A DNA stretch of 64,000 nt from Flavipsychrobacter sp. (GTDB lineage: Bacteria; Bacteroidota; Bacteroidia; Chitinophagales; Chitinophagaceae). Positions 26,682 through 34,852 of this stretch are shown in pieces. The stretch lies in the NCBI GenBank assembly GCA_017849575.1, contig JAFIGV010000007.1:144734-208733 (forward strand). Reading direction: 5' to 3'. The translations under genes were made by a program, and so were the position numbers. Below the pieces are notes generated by a model. That model saw only the letters and a list, made by a program, of their open reading frames with translations, did no database searches and was not told the origin of the DNA. The number at the start of each line of letters is the position of its first letter. Position 1 is the stretch's first letter.

Positions 26682-27842
26682 TTACTCTACAGCTATATTT
26701 TTTGCGGGTTTGGCATTTGTAGAATCTGTTGCGGGCGCAGCTGTTTCACCCTCAACATAGAGTTCTCCTTGCTTCTCTTTGGGAGAAGCGGGCTTGGTGC
26801 CATGCAAGGTGCGGACAAAGCTGGCCAGTTCGGCAATCTGTTTTGGCGAGAAATCGTCTTTCCAGCTCTTCATACCCTTGTCCTGCCATCCATACTTGAT
26901 AGATTTAAATACATCCTGCAGGCTACCTCCATGTATCCAGTAGTCGTCCGTAAGGTTAGGACCTACTAGTCCGCCACCATCTGCCAGGTGACATGCAGCG
27001 CAGTTCTTACTGAAAAGTGTTTTACCTTCTTCTAGTCCGGCCGCATCCGACATGGTTACATTGTTTTCGTCAATGTTTCCGGCTGTCTTTGCGAGATAAG
27101 CTGCCTTGTCTTCTTCACCCTTCTTTACTGCGGCAATGTATTCCTCCGCAGAGCTGGGACCATGACCGCCTCCATGATAATACCAGAGGTAGATAACGCC
27201 AACCACGATGGTGAGATAGAAACCATACTTCCACCAGGGAGGCAGACTGTTGTCGAGCTCATGGATGCCATCGTAATCATGATCAAGCATAATATCCTGC
27301 TCTTTTTCGATAGGCACCACATCGTTGAACTTGTCCCAGAACGAAACCCTTTTTGCCGGGCTTGTTCCTGCTTCTTCGCCGGTCTTTGCACTGATAGCGC
27401 GCAGCAACACACCCATATAAATGATCATCGCAAGGACGATAAGCAGTTCAAATCCCACAATAGAGATCAATGCATAAAAATCTGATGACGGAACGCCGGT
27501 GATTACAGACGGTGCTGCAGCGGCGGGTGCCGCCTCCTGGGCAAAACCACTAAGAGCCGGCAAGGACAGGGCCACCAGGAGCAGCAGTGTTTTCATGATC
27601 TTTCCAGAACGCTCAGCGCGCATTTTGTCTCTGTACACAATGGCCAACTGACGCATTACCCCGCCCAGCACCGCTATGGCGAAGAGCAGAACAACGATGA
27701 CCGATGCCAACCCGATCATTATGGGGTTGAATGAAGATTCGTTACCCGTTGTGGCCGGTGCTGCAGCATCCTGCGCAAAACCAGTCAGCGAAAGCAGCAG
27801 GAGCGGTAACGAGAGGATTAATGACTTAAAATATGAACGCAT
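26682..27842 (-). CDS. ccoP: Mono-heme CcoP subunit with duplicated N-terminal segment
   Basis: 386 residues. Only one heme-c site is present, CAACH at residues 281-285 (SKNCAACHLADGGGLVG), whereas proteobacterial CcoP has two. Between the N-terminus and the heme domain lies SLPPWWKYGFYLTIVVGVIYL, the conserved CcoP membrane anchor. The first 165 residues hold two copies of a unit made of a signal-like helix, an Ala/Pro linker and a second helix. Copy 1 begins at Met1 (LSLTGFAQDAAAPA), copy 2 at Met83 (PALSGFAQEAAPAAAAP). An acidic Ala/Thr tail follows the heme domain. It should be the electron-entry subunit of the cbb3 oxidase. Met83 could be an alternative start. Confidence 0.85.
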   Translation of the reverse strand: MRSYFKSLILSLPLLLLSLTGFAQDAAAPATTGNESSFNPIMIGLASVIVVLLFAIAVLGGVMRQLAIVYRDKMRAERSGKIMKTLLLLVALSLPALSGFAQEAAPAAAAPSVITGVPSSDFYALISIVGFELLIVLAMIIYMGVLLRAISAKTGEEAGTSPAKRVSFWDKFNDVVPIEKEQDIMLDHDYDGIHELDNSLPPWWKYGFYLTIVVGVIYLWYYHGGGHGPSSAEEYIAAVKKGEEDKAAYLAKTAGNIDENNVTMSDAAGLEEGKTLFSKNCAACHLADGGGLVGPNLTDDYWIHGGSLQDVFKSIKYGWQDKGMKSWKDDFSPKQIAELASFVRTLHGTKPASPKEKQGELYVEGETAAPATDSTNAKPAKNIAVE

Positions 27843-27865
27843 GGGAATGCTAATTTTTTATGGAG

Positions 27866-28045
27866 TTAGATTGAATCGTTTTCATCACCAGGAAACGGCA
27901 TTTGCTTCATGGAATTGATGTAGTTCTTATCAGCTTTGAAGGCCCACACTGTTAATGCAGTAAAAAAAACAAAGAACAGGATGAGGGAAGTGAGCGGATA
28001 AATGCCCACTCCCGTAATACCTTCCAGATAGTTTATGAATTTCAT
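27866..28045 (-). CDS. ccoQ: CcoQ-like small membrane protein
   Basis: A 59-residue frame found in the gap between ccoNO and ccoP: MKFINYLEGITGVGIYP, then a single membrane helix (LTSLILFFVFFTALTVW), then FKADKNYINSMKQMPF. One N-terminal helix followed by a short charged tail is the form of CcoQ/FixQ, a non-catalytic subunit that protects or stabilises the cbb3 complex in air. Spacing to both neighbours is short (28 and 23 bp). The sequence is too short for a decisive family match, but the location between ccoO and ccoP is diagnostic. Confidence 0.75.
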   Translation of the reverse strand: MKFINYLEGITGVGIYPLTSLILFFVFFTALTVWAFKADKNYINSMKQMPFPGDENDSI

Positions 28046-28073
28046 CGTCGTATTGTTTTAATTATTGCTGTGC

Positions 28074-30269
28074 TTATTGGGCACTTGCAGTTTTTTGTTC
28101 AAGTTTTATGTCCTTACCAATGCGTTGCAGATAGGCTATCAGCGCAACGATTTCTTTGTTGCCTTCGGTCTTGATGCCTTCACCTTTCAAGGTTGCTTGT
28201 ATCTTACTTTCCTGAGCTACCACATCCTGATTAGCAATCTTGTCGTATCCAGCCTCATAAGGCACGCCGAGGGTTTGCATCGCACGAATCTTGGCACCCG
28301 TCAGCGAAGTATCCAGTTCTCTTTCAAACAACCAGGGATAGTTGGGCATAATAGAACCCGGCGACATGCTCGTTGGTTCCCACATATGGTTGTAGTGCCA
28401 GCTATCAGGATATTTTCCGCCTACGCGGGCCAAATCCGGACCGGTACGTTTACTTCCCCACTGGAACGGGTGGTCATACACAAACTCTCCTGCTTTAGAG
28501 TATTCACCATAACGTGCCACCTCATCGCGGAACGGACGGATCATTTGTGAGTGACAGGTATAACAGCCTTCGCGTACATAAATATCGCGACCGTGAAGTT
28601 CGAGCGGAGTGTACGGTTTCACCGAGGCTATTGTAGGTATGTTTGATTTCACCAGATAGGTAGGAACGATCTCGATAAGACCTCCGATAGCAACGACTAC
28701 AAGGCTCCATACCAACATCTGAACGGGACGACGCTCAATCCAACGGTGCCAGTGGTGTTTGCCATGTTCTACATACACTTTTGATAGTGGTGCAGCTTCT
28801 GCAGCTTCATCATTCACCATCTTACCACTCTTAATGGTTTTTACGAGGTTGTACAACATCATGAACACACCGAGCAGGTACAAGGTACCACCCACGCCAC
28901 GCATCAGATAGAACGGACGCATTTGTGTAACGGTTTCGAGGAACTGATATTTAAGTTGTCCTTCCGGTGTAAACTCTTTCCAGGCAAGGCTCTGCATAAA
29001 TCCACCCCAATACATAGGCACGGTGTAGAATACAATACCGAGCGTGCCGATCCAGAAGTGCCAGTTGGCCAGCTTCTGCGAGTAAAGGTTTGTGCGGAAC
29101 ATGCGCGGGAACAACCAATACAGCATACCAAAAGTGAGGAAGCCATTCCAGCCCAGAGCACCTACGTGCACGTGTGCAATTGTCCAGTCGGTGAAGTGAC
29201 TGATGGCATTCACATTTTTCAGTGATAGCATCGGGCCTTCAAACGTTGACATACCGTAGGCGGTTACTGCCACCACCATAAACTTCAGCACGGCGTCTTC
29301 ACGCACTTTATCCCAGGCGCCGCGAAGCGTCAGCAGACCATTGAGCATACCTCCCCACGAAGGCGCAATCAGCATTACAGAAAACACGGTACCGAGCGAC
29401 TGAGCCCAATCCGGCAAGGCAGAATACAGAAGGTGGTGAGGACCAGCCCAGATGTAGATAAAGATGAGCGCCCAGAAGTGTATGATGGAAAGACGGTAGG
29501 AATATACCGGCCTGTTTGCCGCCTTGGGCAAAAAGTAGTACATCACACCCAGATAAGGTGTAGTAAGGAAGAATGCCACCGCATTGTGTCCGTACCACCA
29601 CTGCACCAGGGCATCCTGTACACCAGCATACCAGGAGTAGGACTTGATCCAGGTAAACGGAATCTCGAACGAGTTAACAATGTGCAGCATGGCTACGGTA
29701 ACGAAAGTGGCGATGTAGAACCAAATAGCTACATACATATGCCGCTCTCTGCGTTTAATGAGCGTACCGAACATGTTCCATCCGAAAATCACCCACACCA
29801 CAGCAATCAGGATATCGAGCGGCCACTCCAGCTCTGCATACTCCTTACCCGTGGTAAAGCCCGACAGAAGGGTGAGCGCGGCAAGCACAATGATGAGCTG
29901 CCAGCCCCAGAAGTGGAGTTTGCTGAGCGTATCACTAAACATGCGTGCCTTGGTAAGCCGCTGCAAAGAATAGTAAACGCCCATGAAAATACCGTTACCC
30001 ACAAACGCGAAAATCACCGCATTGGTGTGTACCGGCCTTACCCGTCCGAATGTGGTTTCTGCAAGGCCAAAATTTAGCCAGGGAAACACAAGTTGAAATG
30101 CTGCAAGCAAGCCGGCAAGCATGCCGACAATACCCCAGAGTATGGTGGCATAGGCAAACATCTTTACGATCTTATTGTCGTAATAGAACTTGTCTAGCTG
30201 CCCCGTACCCGCAGTCATTTTAACTTCGTCTGTCAGCGGATGCTGACCGTGTTGTGAAGTGGTGCTCAT
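28074..30269 (-). CDS. ccoNO: Fused cbb3 oxidase subunits I and II (CcoN-CcoO)
   Basis: 731 residues joining two normally separate proteins. Residues 1 to about 480 are CcoN, the heme-copper catalytic subunit with about 12 helices. They include WWYGHNAVAFFLTTPYLG, with a His copper ligand, and TDWTIAHVHVGALGWNGF, with the His pair binding the hemes. From about 495 the CcoO cytochrome begins with a membrane anchor, then CYTCH at 569-573 (REGCYTCHSQMIRPF). The likely axial Met lies in SMSPGSIMPNYPWL. The fusion is typical of Bacteroidota cbb3 oxidases. The enzyme reduces oxygen to water with high affinity and pumps protons. It follows ccoS by 25 bp. Confidence 0.95.
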   Translation of the reverse strand: MSTTSQHGQHPLTDEVKMTAGTGQLDKFYYDNKIVKMFAYATILWGIVGMLAGLLAAFQLVFPWLNFGLAETTFGRVRPVHTNAVIFAFVGNGIFMGVYYSLQRLTKARMFSDTLSKLHFWGWQLIIVLAALTLLSGFTTGKEYAELEWPLDILIAVVWVIFGWNMFGTLIKRRERHMYVAIWFYIATFVTVAMLHIVNSFEIPFTWIKSYSWYAGVQDALVQWWYGHNAVAFFLTTPYLGVMYYFLPKAANRPVYSYRLSIIHFWALIFIYIWAGPHHLLYSALPDWAQSLGTVFSVMLIAPSWGGMLNGLLTLRGAWDKVREDAVLKFMVVAVTAYGMSTFEGPMLSLKNVNAISHFTDWTIAHVHVGALGWNGFLTFGMLYWLFPRMFRTNLYSQKLANWHFWIGTLGIVFYTVPMYWGGFMQSLAWKEFTPEGQLKYQFLETVTQMRPFYLMRGVGGTLYLLGVFMMLYNLVKTIKSGKMVNDEAAEAAPLSKVYVEHGKHHWHRWIERRPVQMLVWSLVVVAIGGLIEIVPTYLVKSNIPTIASVKPYTPLELHGRDIYVREGCYTCHSQMIRPFRDEVARYGEYSKAGEFVYDHPFQWGSKRTGPDLARVGGKYPDSWHYNHMWEPTSMSPGSIMPNYPWLFERELDTSLTGAKIRAMQTLGVPYEAGYDKIANQDVVAQESKIQATLKGEGIKTEGNKEIVALIAYLQRIGKDIKLEQKTASAQ

Positions 30270-30294
30270 TTATTCTGTCTTTAAGGATTATTGA

Positions 30295-30450
30295 TTATTG
30301 GTGTTCTTTCAATTCGTTATCATACAGCATGCGCATAGCCGAGCCTTTCTGGTCTTCAAATTGATTAGACCGCACGCTCCACATAAATGCAACGAGAAAG
30401 CCCGCCGCAACCAACATACTCGCAATGATCATGATATATAATGCACTCAT
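30295..30450 (-). CDS. ccoS: CcoS cbb3 oxidase maturation protein
   Basis: A 51-residue frame in the gap between ccoI and ccoNO: MSALYIMIIASMLVAAGF begins a single membrane helix, followed by FMWSVRSNQFEDQKGSAMRM. The segment after the helix (W-x-V-x-x-x-Q-F-x-D) is the hallmark of CcoS, which is needed for cofactor insertion into CcoN. Position immediately after ccoI and before ccoNO is usual in Bacteroidota. It is too short for ordinary gene-length filters and easy to miss. Confidence 0.85.
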   Translation of the reverse strand: MSALYIMIIASMLVAAGFLVAFMWSVRSNQFEDQKGSAMRMLYDNELKEHQ

Positions 30451-30563
30451 GGGATTACTTTTTTGTGACGAACAAAACTACCCTTGCCCATAGGGGCTGC
30501 TCATGACTGAAGGCACGTAAAAAACTGATTGATATCATTTGTGTCAGCATCCCGCCCGGATTT

Positions 30564-33008
30564 TCAGCTACCTTTAAACGAAAGCCCAAACCTCTTAGCA
30601 ACAAGGCTACTGGCCCCTGTGCTGATGAGCACAATGGTGATGGTGCTGGCAGGCATTAGAATCGCCGCAATAAGTGGGTTCATTTTTCCTTGTACTGAAA
30701 TAGCAAGACCGACAAGATTGTACAGCACAGACACCAGAAAGCTGAAGTTGATGATATGCTTTCCCGCTTTCGAAAGTTTCATCATTCCCGGAAAACTCGC
30801 AAACTTACCGGCATCCAGTATGGCATCGCAGGAAGGTGTAAAATTGTTGATATCATCCGCCAGGGTTACTCCTACATTGCTCTGTTGCAGAGCGCCTGCA
30901 TCGTTAAGTCCATCACCCACCATCATCACCCGGTCACCCTTCTGCTGCAGTTGCTCCACATAGTGCAGTTTATCAATCGGCTTTTGCTCAAAAAGCAATT
31001 GACTTCCTGATGAAAAAAGCTCCTGTAATACTTCTTTCTGACGGTCGTTATCGCCCGACAATAACGACAGCCGATAACCGTCATCAAGGCGCGGTATGAC
31101 CTGCGGTATAGACTCGCGAAAGTCGGGAATGAGATAAAATGCGGTGGTACCGCCAGGCAGCAGGGCGTACATAGCCGCAGCAGGGCCGTCTCCATGACTG
31201 ACACCGGTGAATGCAGCGTTGCCCAGCTTTATATGATACCCGCCAATCGTAGCTTCCACGCCCTTGCCGGCATGCTCTTTCCATCCGGACACCTGCAACG
31301 TACCGCGCTCGCCGAGGAAGGCCTGCAGCGCTTTGCTGTTGGGGTGACGGCTCGATTTCACCAGGTTATACAGCAAGGTTCTTTCATGATCCGTAAGTTG
31401 GTGTCCTGAAGTAATCAGGTGACTACTGCCACGGGTGAGCGTTCCTGTTTTGTCGAAAACAATATGATCAATCTTTCCTAATTGCTCAATCACGGTTGCA
31501 TCCCGCAAAAAAAGTCCGTTGATACTGAAAATGCGCAGCAAGCTGCCATTGGTATAGGTAGAGGCCAGCAGTAACGCGCAAGGACAGGCCACGATCAGCA
31601 TGGCAGAAACACTGGGAAGAATTTTTGACGGATCGTAAATGGCCCAGTAGGCTGCAGTTGCAGCAGCAAGCACCAGAAGGCCATAAGTGAAATTTGTGCT
31701 GAGTTTATGAATGAAACTCTCGCGCTTATTCTGCTCAGCCTTGTTTTTCTGAAAGGCATAGTGATTCCACAGCGAGGTAAGATAGCTCCCTGCAACCGGC
31801 TTAACAATCCTGATCGTGATCTGCTCCCCAACCTGCCGGCCCCCTGCATAGAGCATGGCTCCCTGTTTTGCAGCTACCGGCTCACTCTCGCCGGTCACAA
31901 AGCTATAATCAACCCTGGCCGAACCGGTTTCCAGCACAGAGTCTGCCGGAATGATCTCATCGTTATAGAGTTGCACCCGGTCATGCTCCTTCAGATCCTG
32001 CAGGCTTTTGCTTACTACACCACTGTCGGTAATCACATTTACCGCTATCGGAAAATAAGACTTGTAATCTCTGTGAAAGGAAATGGACTTGTAGGTGCGT
32101 TCCTGCACAATTCTTCCCACCAGCATAAAGAAGACAATGCCGCTCATGCTGTCGAGATAGCCGCCGCCCACTCCCGAAAAAATTTCGAAAAGACTCCGTG
32201 AATAAGTGATCAACAGAGCCAACACAATAGGAGCATCAATGTTGAGCATTTTTTGACGGATGCCTGCCCAGGCAGAACTAAAAAACTCCGTGGCACTGTA
32301 GAAAAACACCGGTAGGGAAAGCAGCACATTCAGGTAACGGAACAAATTGACATACTGATGCTCTATGCCCGTATGGTCTGAAAGATATTCGGGAAAGGAA
32401 AGCAGCATAATGTTGCCAAAACAGAAACCCGCAACCCCCAGTTTATAGATTTTCTGCCTGTTGAAATTCCGCGCCTTCTTCTGGTCCACATCTTCGAGGC
32501 TGATATAAGGCTCATAGCCTACTGTAGCCAGCAGTTCTACCAACTGCCGGAGGGAAACAATATCTTTTCTGAACCTGATGGTTATTTCCTTAGTCGAAAA
32601 ATTTACCCTGCTCTCAATAATTCCTTCTCGTATTTTATGAAGATGTTCGAGAAGCCAGAGACAACTGCTGCAATGGATGCCGGGGAGATAGAGGGTGACG
32701 ATCGTGACGCTACCGTCTGTGAATTTATATAGCCGTTGAGCTATTTCTTCGTTATCGAGATAAGCATATTTATCACTGCGCAGCGCTTTTATCTGCGTAA
32801 GACCGGGATGGTTCTGAATTTTATAGTAATCACACAGCCCGTTTTCGTCCAGTATTTCATAAACCAACTTGCAACCTTCGCAACAAAAAAGTTTGTCGTC
32901 AATGGCTATAGCATCCGAAATACAAGGAGCGCCGCAGTGATAACACAACAACTCTTCCTTTACCGGCCGTTCCACAATCAGCGTGCTTTTTTTATCAGCT
33001 ACAGACAT
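30564..33008 (-). CDS. ccoI: CcoI/FixI copper-translocating P-type ATPase
   Basis: 814 residues of the P1B-type ATPase family. An N-terminal Cys-rich zinc-finger-like part (CYHCGAPC and FCCEGCKLVYEIL) precedes a heavy-metal-associated domain with IHCSSCLWLLEHL. The membrane metal site is CPC at residues 475-477, the phosphorylated Asp519 lies in VFDKTGTLTRG, and the hinge is MMVGDGLNDAGALQQSNVG. This is the CcoI/FixI branch, which exports Cu(I) to the periplasm for cbb3 maturation and does not mainly confer copper tolerance. It starts the oxidase locus; ccoS follows after about 113 bp. Confidence 0.93.
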   Translation of the reverse strand: MSVADKKSTLIVERPVKEELLCYHCGAPCISDAIAIDDKLFCCEGCKLVYEILDENGLCDYYKIQNHPGLTQIKALRSDKYAYLDNEEIAQRLYKFTDGSVTIVTLYLPGIHCSSCLWLLEHLHKIREGIIESRVNFSTKEITIRFRKDIVSLRQLVELLATVGYEPYISLEDVDQKKARNFNRQKIYKLGVAGFCFGNIMLLSFPEYLSDHTGIEHQYVNLFRYLNVLLSLPVFFYSATEFFSSAWAGIRQKMLNIDAPIVLALLITYSRSLFEIFSGVGGGYLDSMSGIVFFMLVGRIVQERTYKSISFHRDYKSYFPIAVNVITDSGVVSKSLQDLKEHDRVQLYNDEIIPADSVLETGSARVDYSFVTGESEPVAAKQGAMLYAGGRQVGEQITIRIVKPVAGSYLTSLWNHYAFQKNKAEQNKRESFIHKLSTNFTYGLLVLAAATAAYWAIYDPSKILPSVSAMLIVACPCALLLASTYTNGSLLRIFSINGLFLRDATVIEQLGKIDHIVFDKTGTLTRGSSHLITSGHQLTDHERTLLYNLVKSSRHPNSKALQAFLGERGTLQVSGWKEHAGKGVEATIGGYHIKLGNAAFTGVSHGDGPAAAMYALLPGGTTAFYLIPDFRESIPQVIPRLDDGYRLSLLSGDNDRQKEVLQELFSSGSQLLFEQKPIDKLHYVEQLQQKGDRVMMVGDGLNDAGALQQSNVGVTLADDINNFTPSCDAILDAGKFASFPGMMKLSKAGKHIINFSFLVSVLYNLVGLAISVQGKMNPLIAAILMPASTITIVLISTGASSLVAKRFGLSFKGS

Positions 33009-33038
33009 AATGAGTGTTATTTAGTAAGCGCACAATTA

Positions 33039-33046
33039 CGAAAGTA
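33039..33046 (-). promoter_or_regulatory. Possible -7 element of the cbb3 locus
   Basis: On the minus strand this reads TACTTTCG, one base from TAnnTTTG, 31 nt before the ccoI ATG. No good TTG lies at the expected distance upstream, which would fit a promoter that needs an activator. Confidence 0.35.
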
Positions 33047-33264
33047 GAAGCTGCTCAGACAGGCTTCAGTGACAAGCATTACAGTGCGGAATGATCTTTG
33101 TCAGCAAAGGAAGAAGCTTGCAGAAAAGCAGAAAATGGCGGCGGATTATACGCAAAACAGTTGTCATCAAAAAATTTTCTGACCGGTTTTTATCAAGAAA
33201 AAGAGCATGTATTTCCCCTTTGGGGATAAAATGCGCATAGAAAGGCACTATAGCTATAAAAAGC

Positions 33265-33296
33265 TTGCACAGTTAAAAAGAGAGTACGTATTTTAA
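33265..33296 (+). promoter_or_regulatory. Possible promoter of the SWIB/H1-like gene
   Basis: TTG at 33265-33267, a 21-nt spacer and TATTTTAA at 33289-33296, giving a 5' leader of about 37 nt before the ATG at 33339. Confidence 0.35.
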
Positions 33297-33338
33297 TGTC
33301 TGCAAATACCGCGATTATTAACTATTAAATTTTCAATC

Positions 33339-33770
33339 ATGGCAACAGCCAAAAAAGCACCAGCAAAAAAAGCAGCAACTAAGGCTGCACCAAAGGCAGC
33401 GCCTAAGAAAGCTGCCGCAAAAAGTGCTCCTGCAAAAGCGCCGGCAAAGGCAGCTAAAAAAGCAGCACCCAAAAAAGCAGCAGCTCCTAAAAAAGCAGCA
33501 CCCAAAAAGAAATCTGCCCGCAAACCAAACGCAGCCTTCATGGCTCCTCTGGCGCCTACCGAAAACCTCGCAGCAGTAATCGGCAACAAGCCCATGCCTC
33601 GCACAGAGATCGTAAAAAAGGTTTGGGATTATATCAAAAAGAATGGACTTCAGGATTCTAAGAACAAAAGAATGATCAATGCCGACGATAAGTTGAAAGC
33701 GTTGTTTGGCAAAAATCAGATCTCAATGTTCGAACTGGCCAAAATCGTTAATGACAACGTGAAGAAATAG
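33339..33770 (+). CDS. SWIB-domain protein with histone-H1-like Lys/Ala tail
   Basis: 143 residues in two parts. Residues 1 to about 65 are almost only Lys, Ala and Pro in repeated KKAAPKKAA and KAPAK units, as in histone H1 tails and bacterial HC1/Hc2-like proteins. Residues about 70-143 form a SWIB/MDM2 domain: AFMAPLAPTENLAAVIG, then MPRTEIVKKVWDYIKKNGL, then DDKLKALFGKNQISMFEL. The first half should bind DNA through charge; the SWIB half is a protein-interaction fold known from eukaryotic chromatin remodellers and from chlamydiae. It is a likely nucleoid-associated protein. It has its own terminator. Confidence 0.9.
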   Translation: MATAKKAPAKKAATKAAPKAAPKKAAAKSAPAKAPAKAAKKAAPKKAAAPKKAAPKKKSARKPNAAFMAPLAPTENLAAVIGNKPMPRTEIVKKVWDYIKKNGLQDSKNKRMINADDKLKALFGKNQISMFELAKIVNDNVKK

Positions 33771-33794
33771 GCAAAACCTTTTCTAAAAAAACAG

Positions 33795-33820
33795 AGCCGT
33801 AGCCCTCGCTGCGGCTTTTG
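33795..33820 (+). terminator. Terminator of the SWIB/H1-like gene
   Basis: A 9-bp stem (33795-33803 with 33808-33816, one G-T pair), a four-base loop and a TTTT run. Confidence 0.75.
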
Positions 33821-33889
33821 CATTTCCAGCATTCACTAATGCATGGTTAAGCACTTGCAAACCTGCAGTTAATCAAACTCGACTGATTG

Positions 33890-34080
33890 TACTACTCAAA
33901 AGTTTTCAGCCATCTTTACATCGTTGCAACAGTCCTGCAGGCAGCGCTTGCGGCAAGTACAACTGGCGCGTGGATTAAGTCGCGGCTTGTAGCTCTATCC
34001 ACTTGCAGTCTTTCAAAAAAAACCGGATCTTCTTTCTGACTATAAAGCTCTGCCTCCGTCCATACGGAGGCTTTGCTTTT
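33890..34080 (+). ncRNA. Candidate small RNA ending in its own terminator
   Basis: After the SWIB gene has terminated, a second terminator stands at 34052-34080 with no gene between. The stretch before it can fold locally: GTGGAT at 33970-33975 pairs with ATCCAC at 33997-34002, and a CTTG-CGG-CAAG hairpin precedes it. The next gene has its own promoter downstream of this terminator, so the terminator must serve an upstream transcript. The 5' end is not defined; I found no exact promoter. It could instead be a decayed gene. Confidence 0.28.
34052..34080 (+). terminator. Terminator without an assigned gene
   Basis: A perfect 8-bp stem (34052-34059 with 34064-34071), four-base loop, then TTGCTTTT. 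See the candidate small RNA. Confidence 0.7.
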
Positions 34081-34104
34081 ATGTAAACTGCCCAAGAGCA
34101 TTTT

Positions 34105-34133
34105 TTGATCTGTGCCGAACTCAATTACATTTG
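34105..34133 (+). promoter_or_regulatory. Bacteroidota-type promoter abutting the receiver-like gene
   Basis: TTG at 34105-34107, an 18-nt spacer and an exact TACATTTG at 34126-34133. The transcription start should lie at about the ATG at 34138, giving a leaderless or near-leaderless message. Confidence 0.65.
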
Positions 34134-34137
34134 TGTT

Positions 34138-34590
34138 ATGCTTCATCGCGATCAGCTCGTTGTCTTTTTAGGTAATGATCCAAACGATCAGGTAACACTC
34201 AAAGAACTGGCTGCTGCGGCGGGCCTTGATGCCGACCTCGTTGTCTTGAACACTGCCGAGCAGCTCAACCATTTTCTTTATCGCACCGAGCTGTCAGAAC
34301 CTTTCAGCTTTATGCGTATTCCTTCGCTTATCGTGCTGGACTTACATTTTTCCGGCAACAAGGGTCTTGCAGAACTCGAAAGACTAAAAAATCATCCTTT
34401 TTTCAAAAAGATCCCGACCATTATAATAGCGGACACTGCCGATGTAGCACACATCGACAAAGCCTACAGCCTTGGGTGTGCAGGCTACTTTGCGCGCCCC
34501 ACGAGCCATGAGGAGTGGACATTGTTGCTCGGATTGATCAGGCAATACTGGTTTGCGGTGGGCTTCAAACCCGCCCTCGAAAGCATTTAA
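34138..34590 (+). CDS. Degenerate CheY-like receiver protein
   Basis: 150 residues, starting at the Met of MLHRDQLVVFLGND because an exact promoter -7 element overlaps the longer frame. The fold of a receiver domain is visible: hydrophobic first strand, SLIVLDLHFSGNKG with a possible phospho-acceptor Asp68, PTIIIADTADVAH with Thr100, and GYFARPTSHEEW. The otherwise invariant Lys of the last motif is Arg here, and the N-terminal acidic pair is weak (Asn13-Asp14). There is no output domain. It may be a phosphorylation-independent or protein-binding receiver. Confidence 0.75.
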   Translation: MLHRDQLVVFLGNDPNDQVTLKELAAAAGLDADLVVLNTAEQLNHFLYRTELSEPFSFMRIPSLIVLDLHFSGNKGLAELERLKNHPFFKKIPTIIIADTADVAHIDKAYSLGCAGYFARPTSHEEWTLLLGLIRQYWFAVGFKPALESI

Positions 34591-34787
34591 ATGCTTGTGT
34601 CGGCCATCACTTCCTTGATCACCTGGCAAACTTCGTATTCTTCCTTTTTAATAAAATGATCCATCCAGCGTCGCAGCAGGTAAGGATTAAGGCGGCTAAA
34701 TATATTGCGCAGTTCATCTACAGTGTAGTTCCGGATGTTTGTAGAAAGCGGCGTTCGTTCCAGCTTCTGAGTTGTTGGGTATTTCAT
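34587..34787 (-). CDS. Small conserved-looking hypothetical protein
   Basis: About 66 residues, starting at the second Met (MKYPTTQKLERTPLS). The body is helical and charged: NYTVDELRNIFSRLNPYLL then RRWMDHFIKKEEYEVCQVI. It has no signal or membrane segment and no family I recognise. Its stop overlaps the stop of the receiver-like gene on the other strand by 4 bp. The composition looks like coding sequence, but such a short frame could still be chance. Confidence 0.45.
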   Translation of the reverse strand: MKYPTTQKLERTPLSTNIRNYTVDELRNIFSRLNPYLLRRWMDHFIKKEEYEVCQVIKEVMADTSI

Positions 34788-34852
34788 CGTCTTCACAGTT
34801 GGGCTATCAGCATCACAAAAGAGTTATGCCAACACAGTCCGAAATCGAAGGG

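Larger units (their letters stand above)
33009..33338. other. Divergent control region between ccoI and the SWIB gene
   Basis: A 330-bp spacer with no gene. It holds promoter-like sequences for both sides (listed separately) and a short inverted repeat with TCCCC at 33214-33218 and GGGGA at 33222-33226. I see no clean FNR or CRP palindrome, though ATCAA half-sites occur around 33165-33200. Confidence 0.4.

Noticed and set aside
30519..30545. ATTGATATCATT palindrome between ccoI and ccoS as an FNR site
   Set aside because: The FNR/CRP consensus (TTGAT, four bases, ATCAA) is not matched; the spacing is too short.
33293..33604. Minus-strand frame rich in Ala/Gly/Phe opposite the H1-like tail
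   Set aside because: Direct antisense image of the Lys/Ala codons; low complexity, no start signals.
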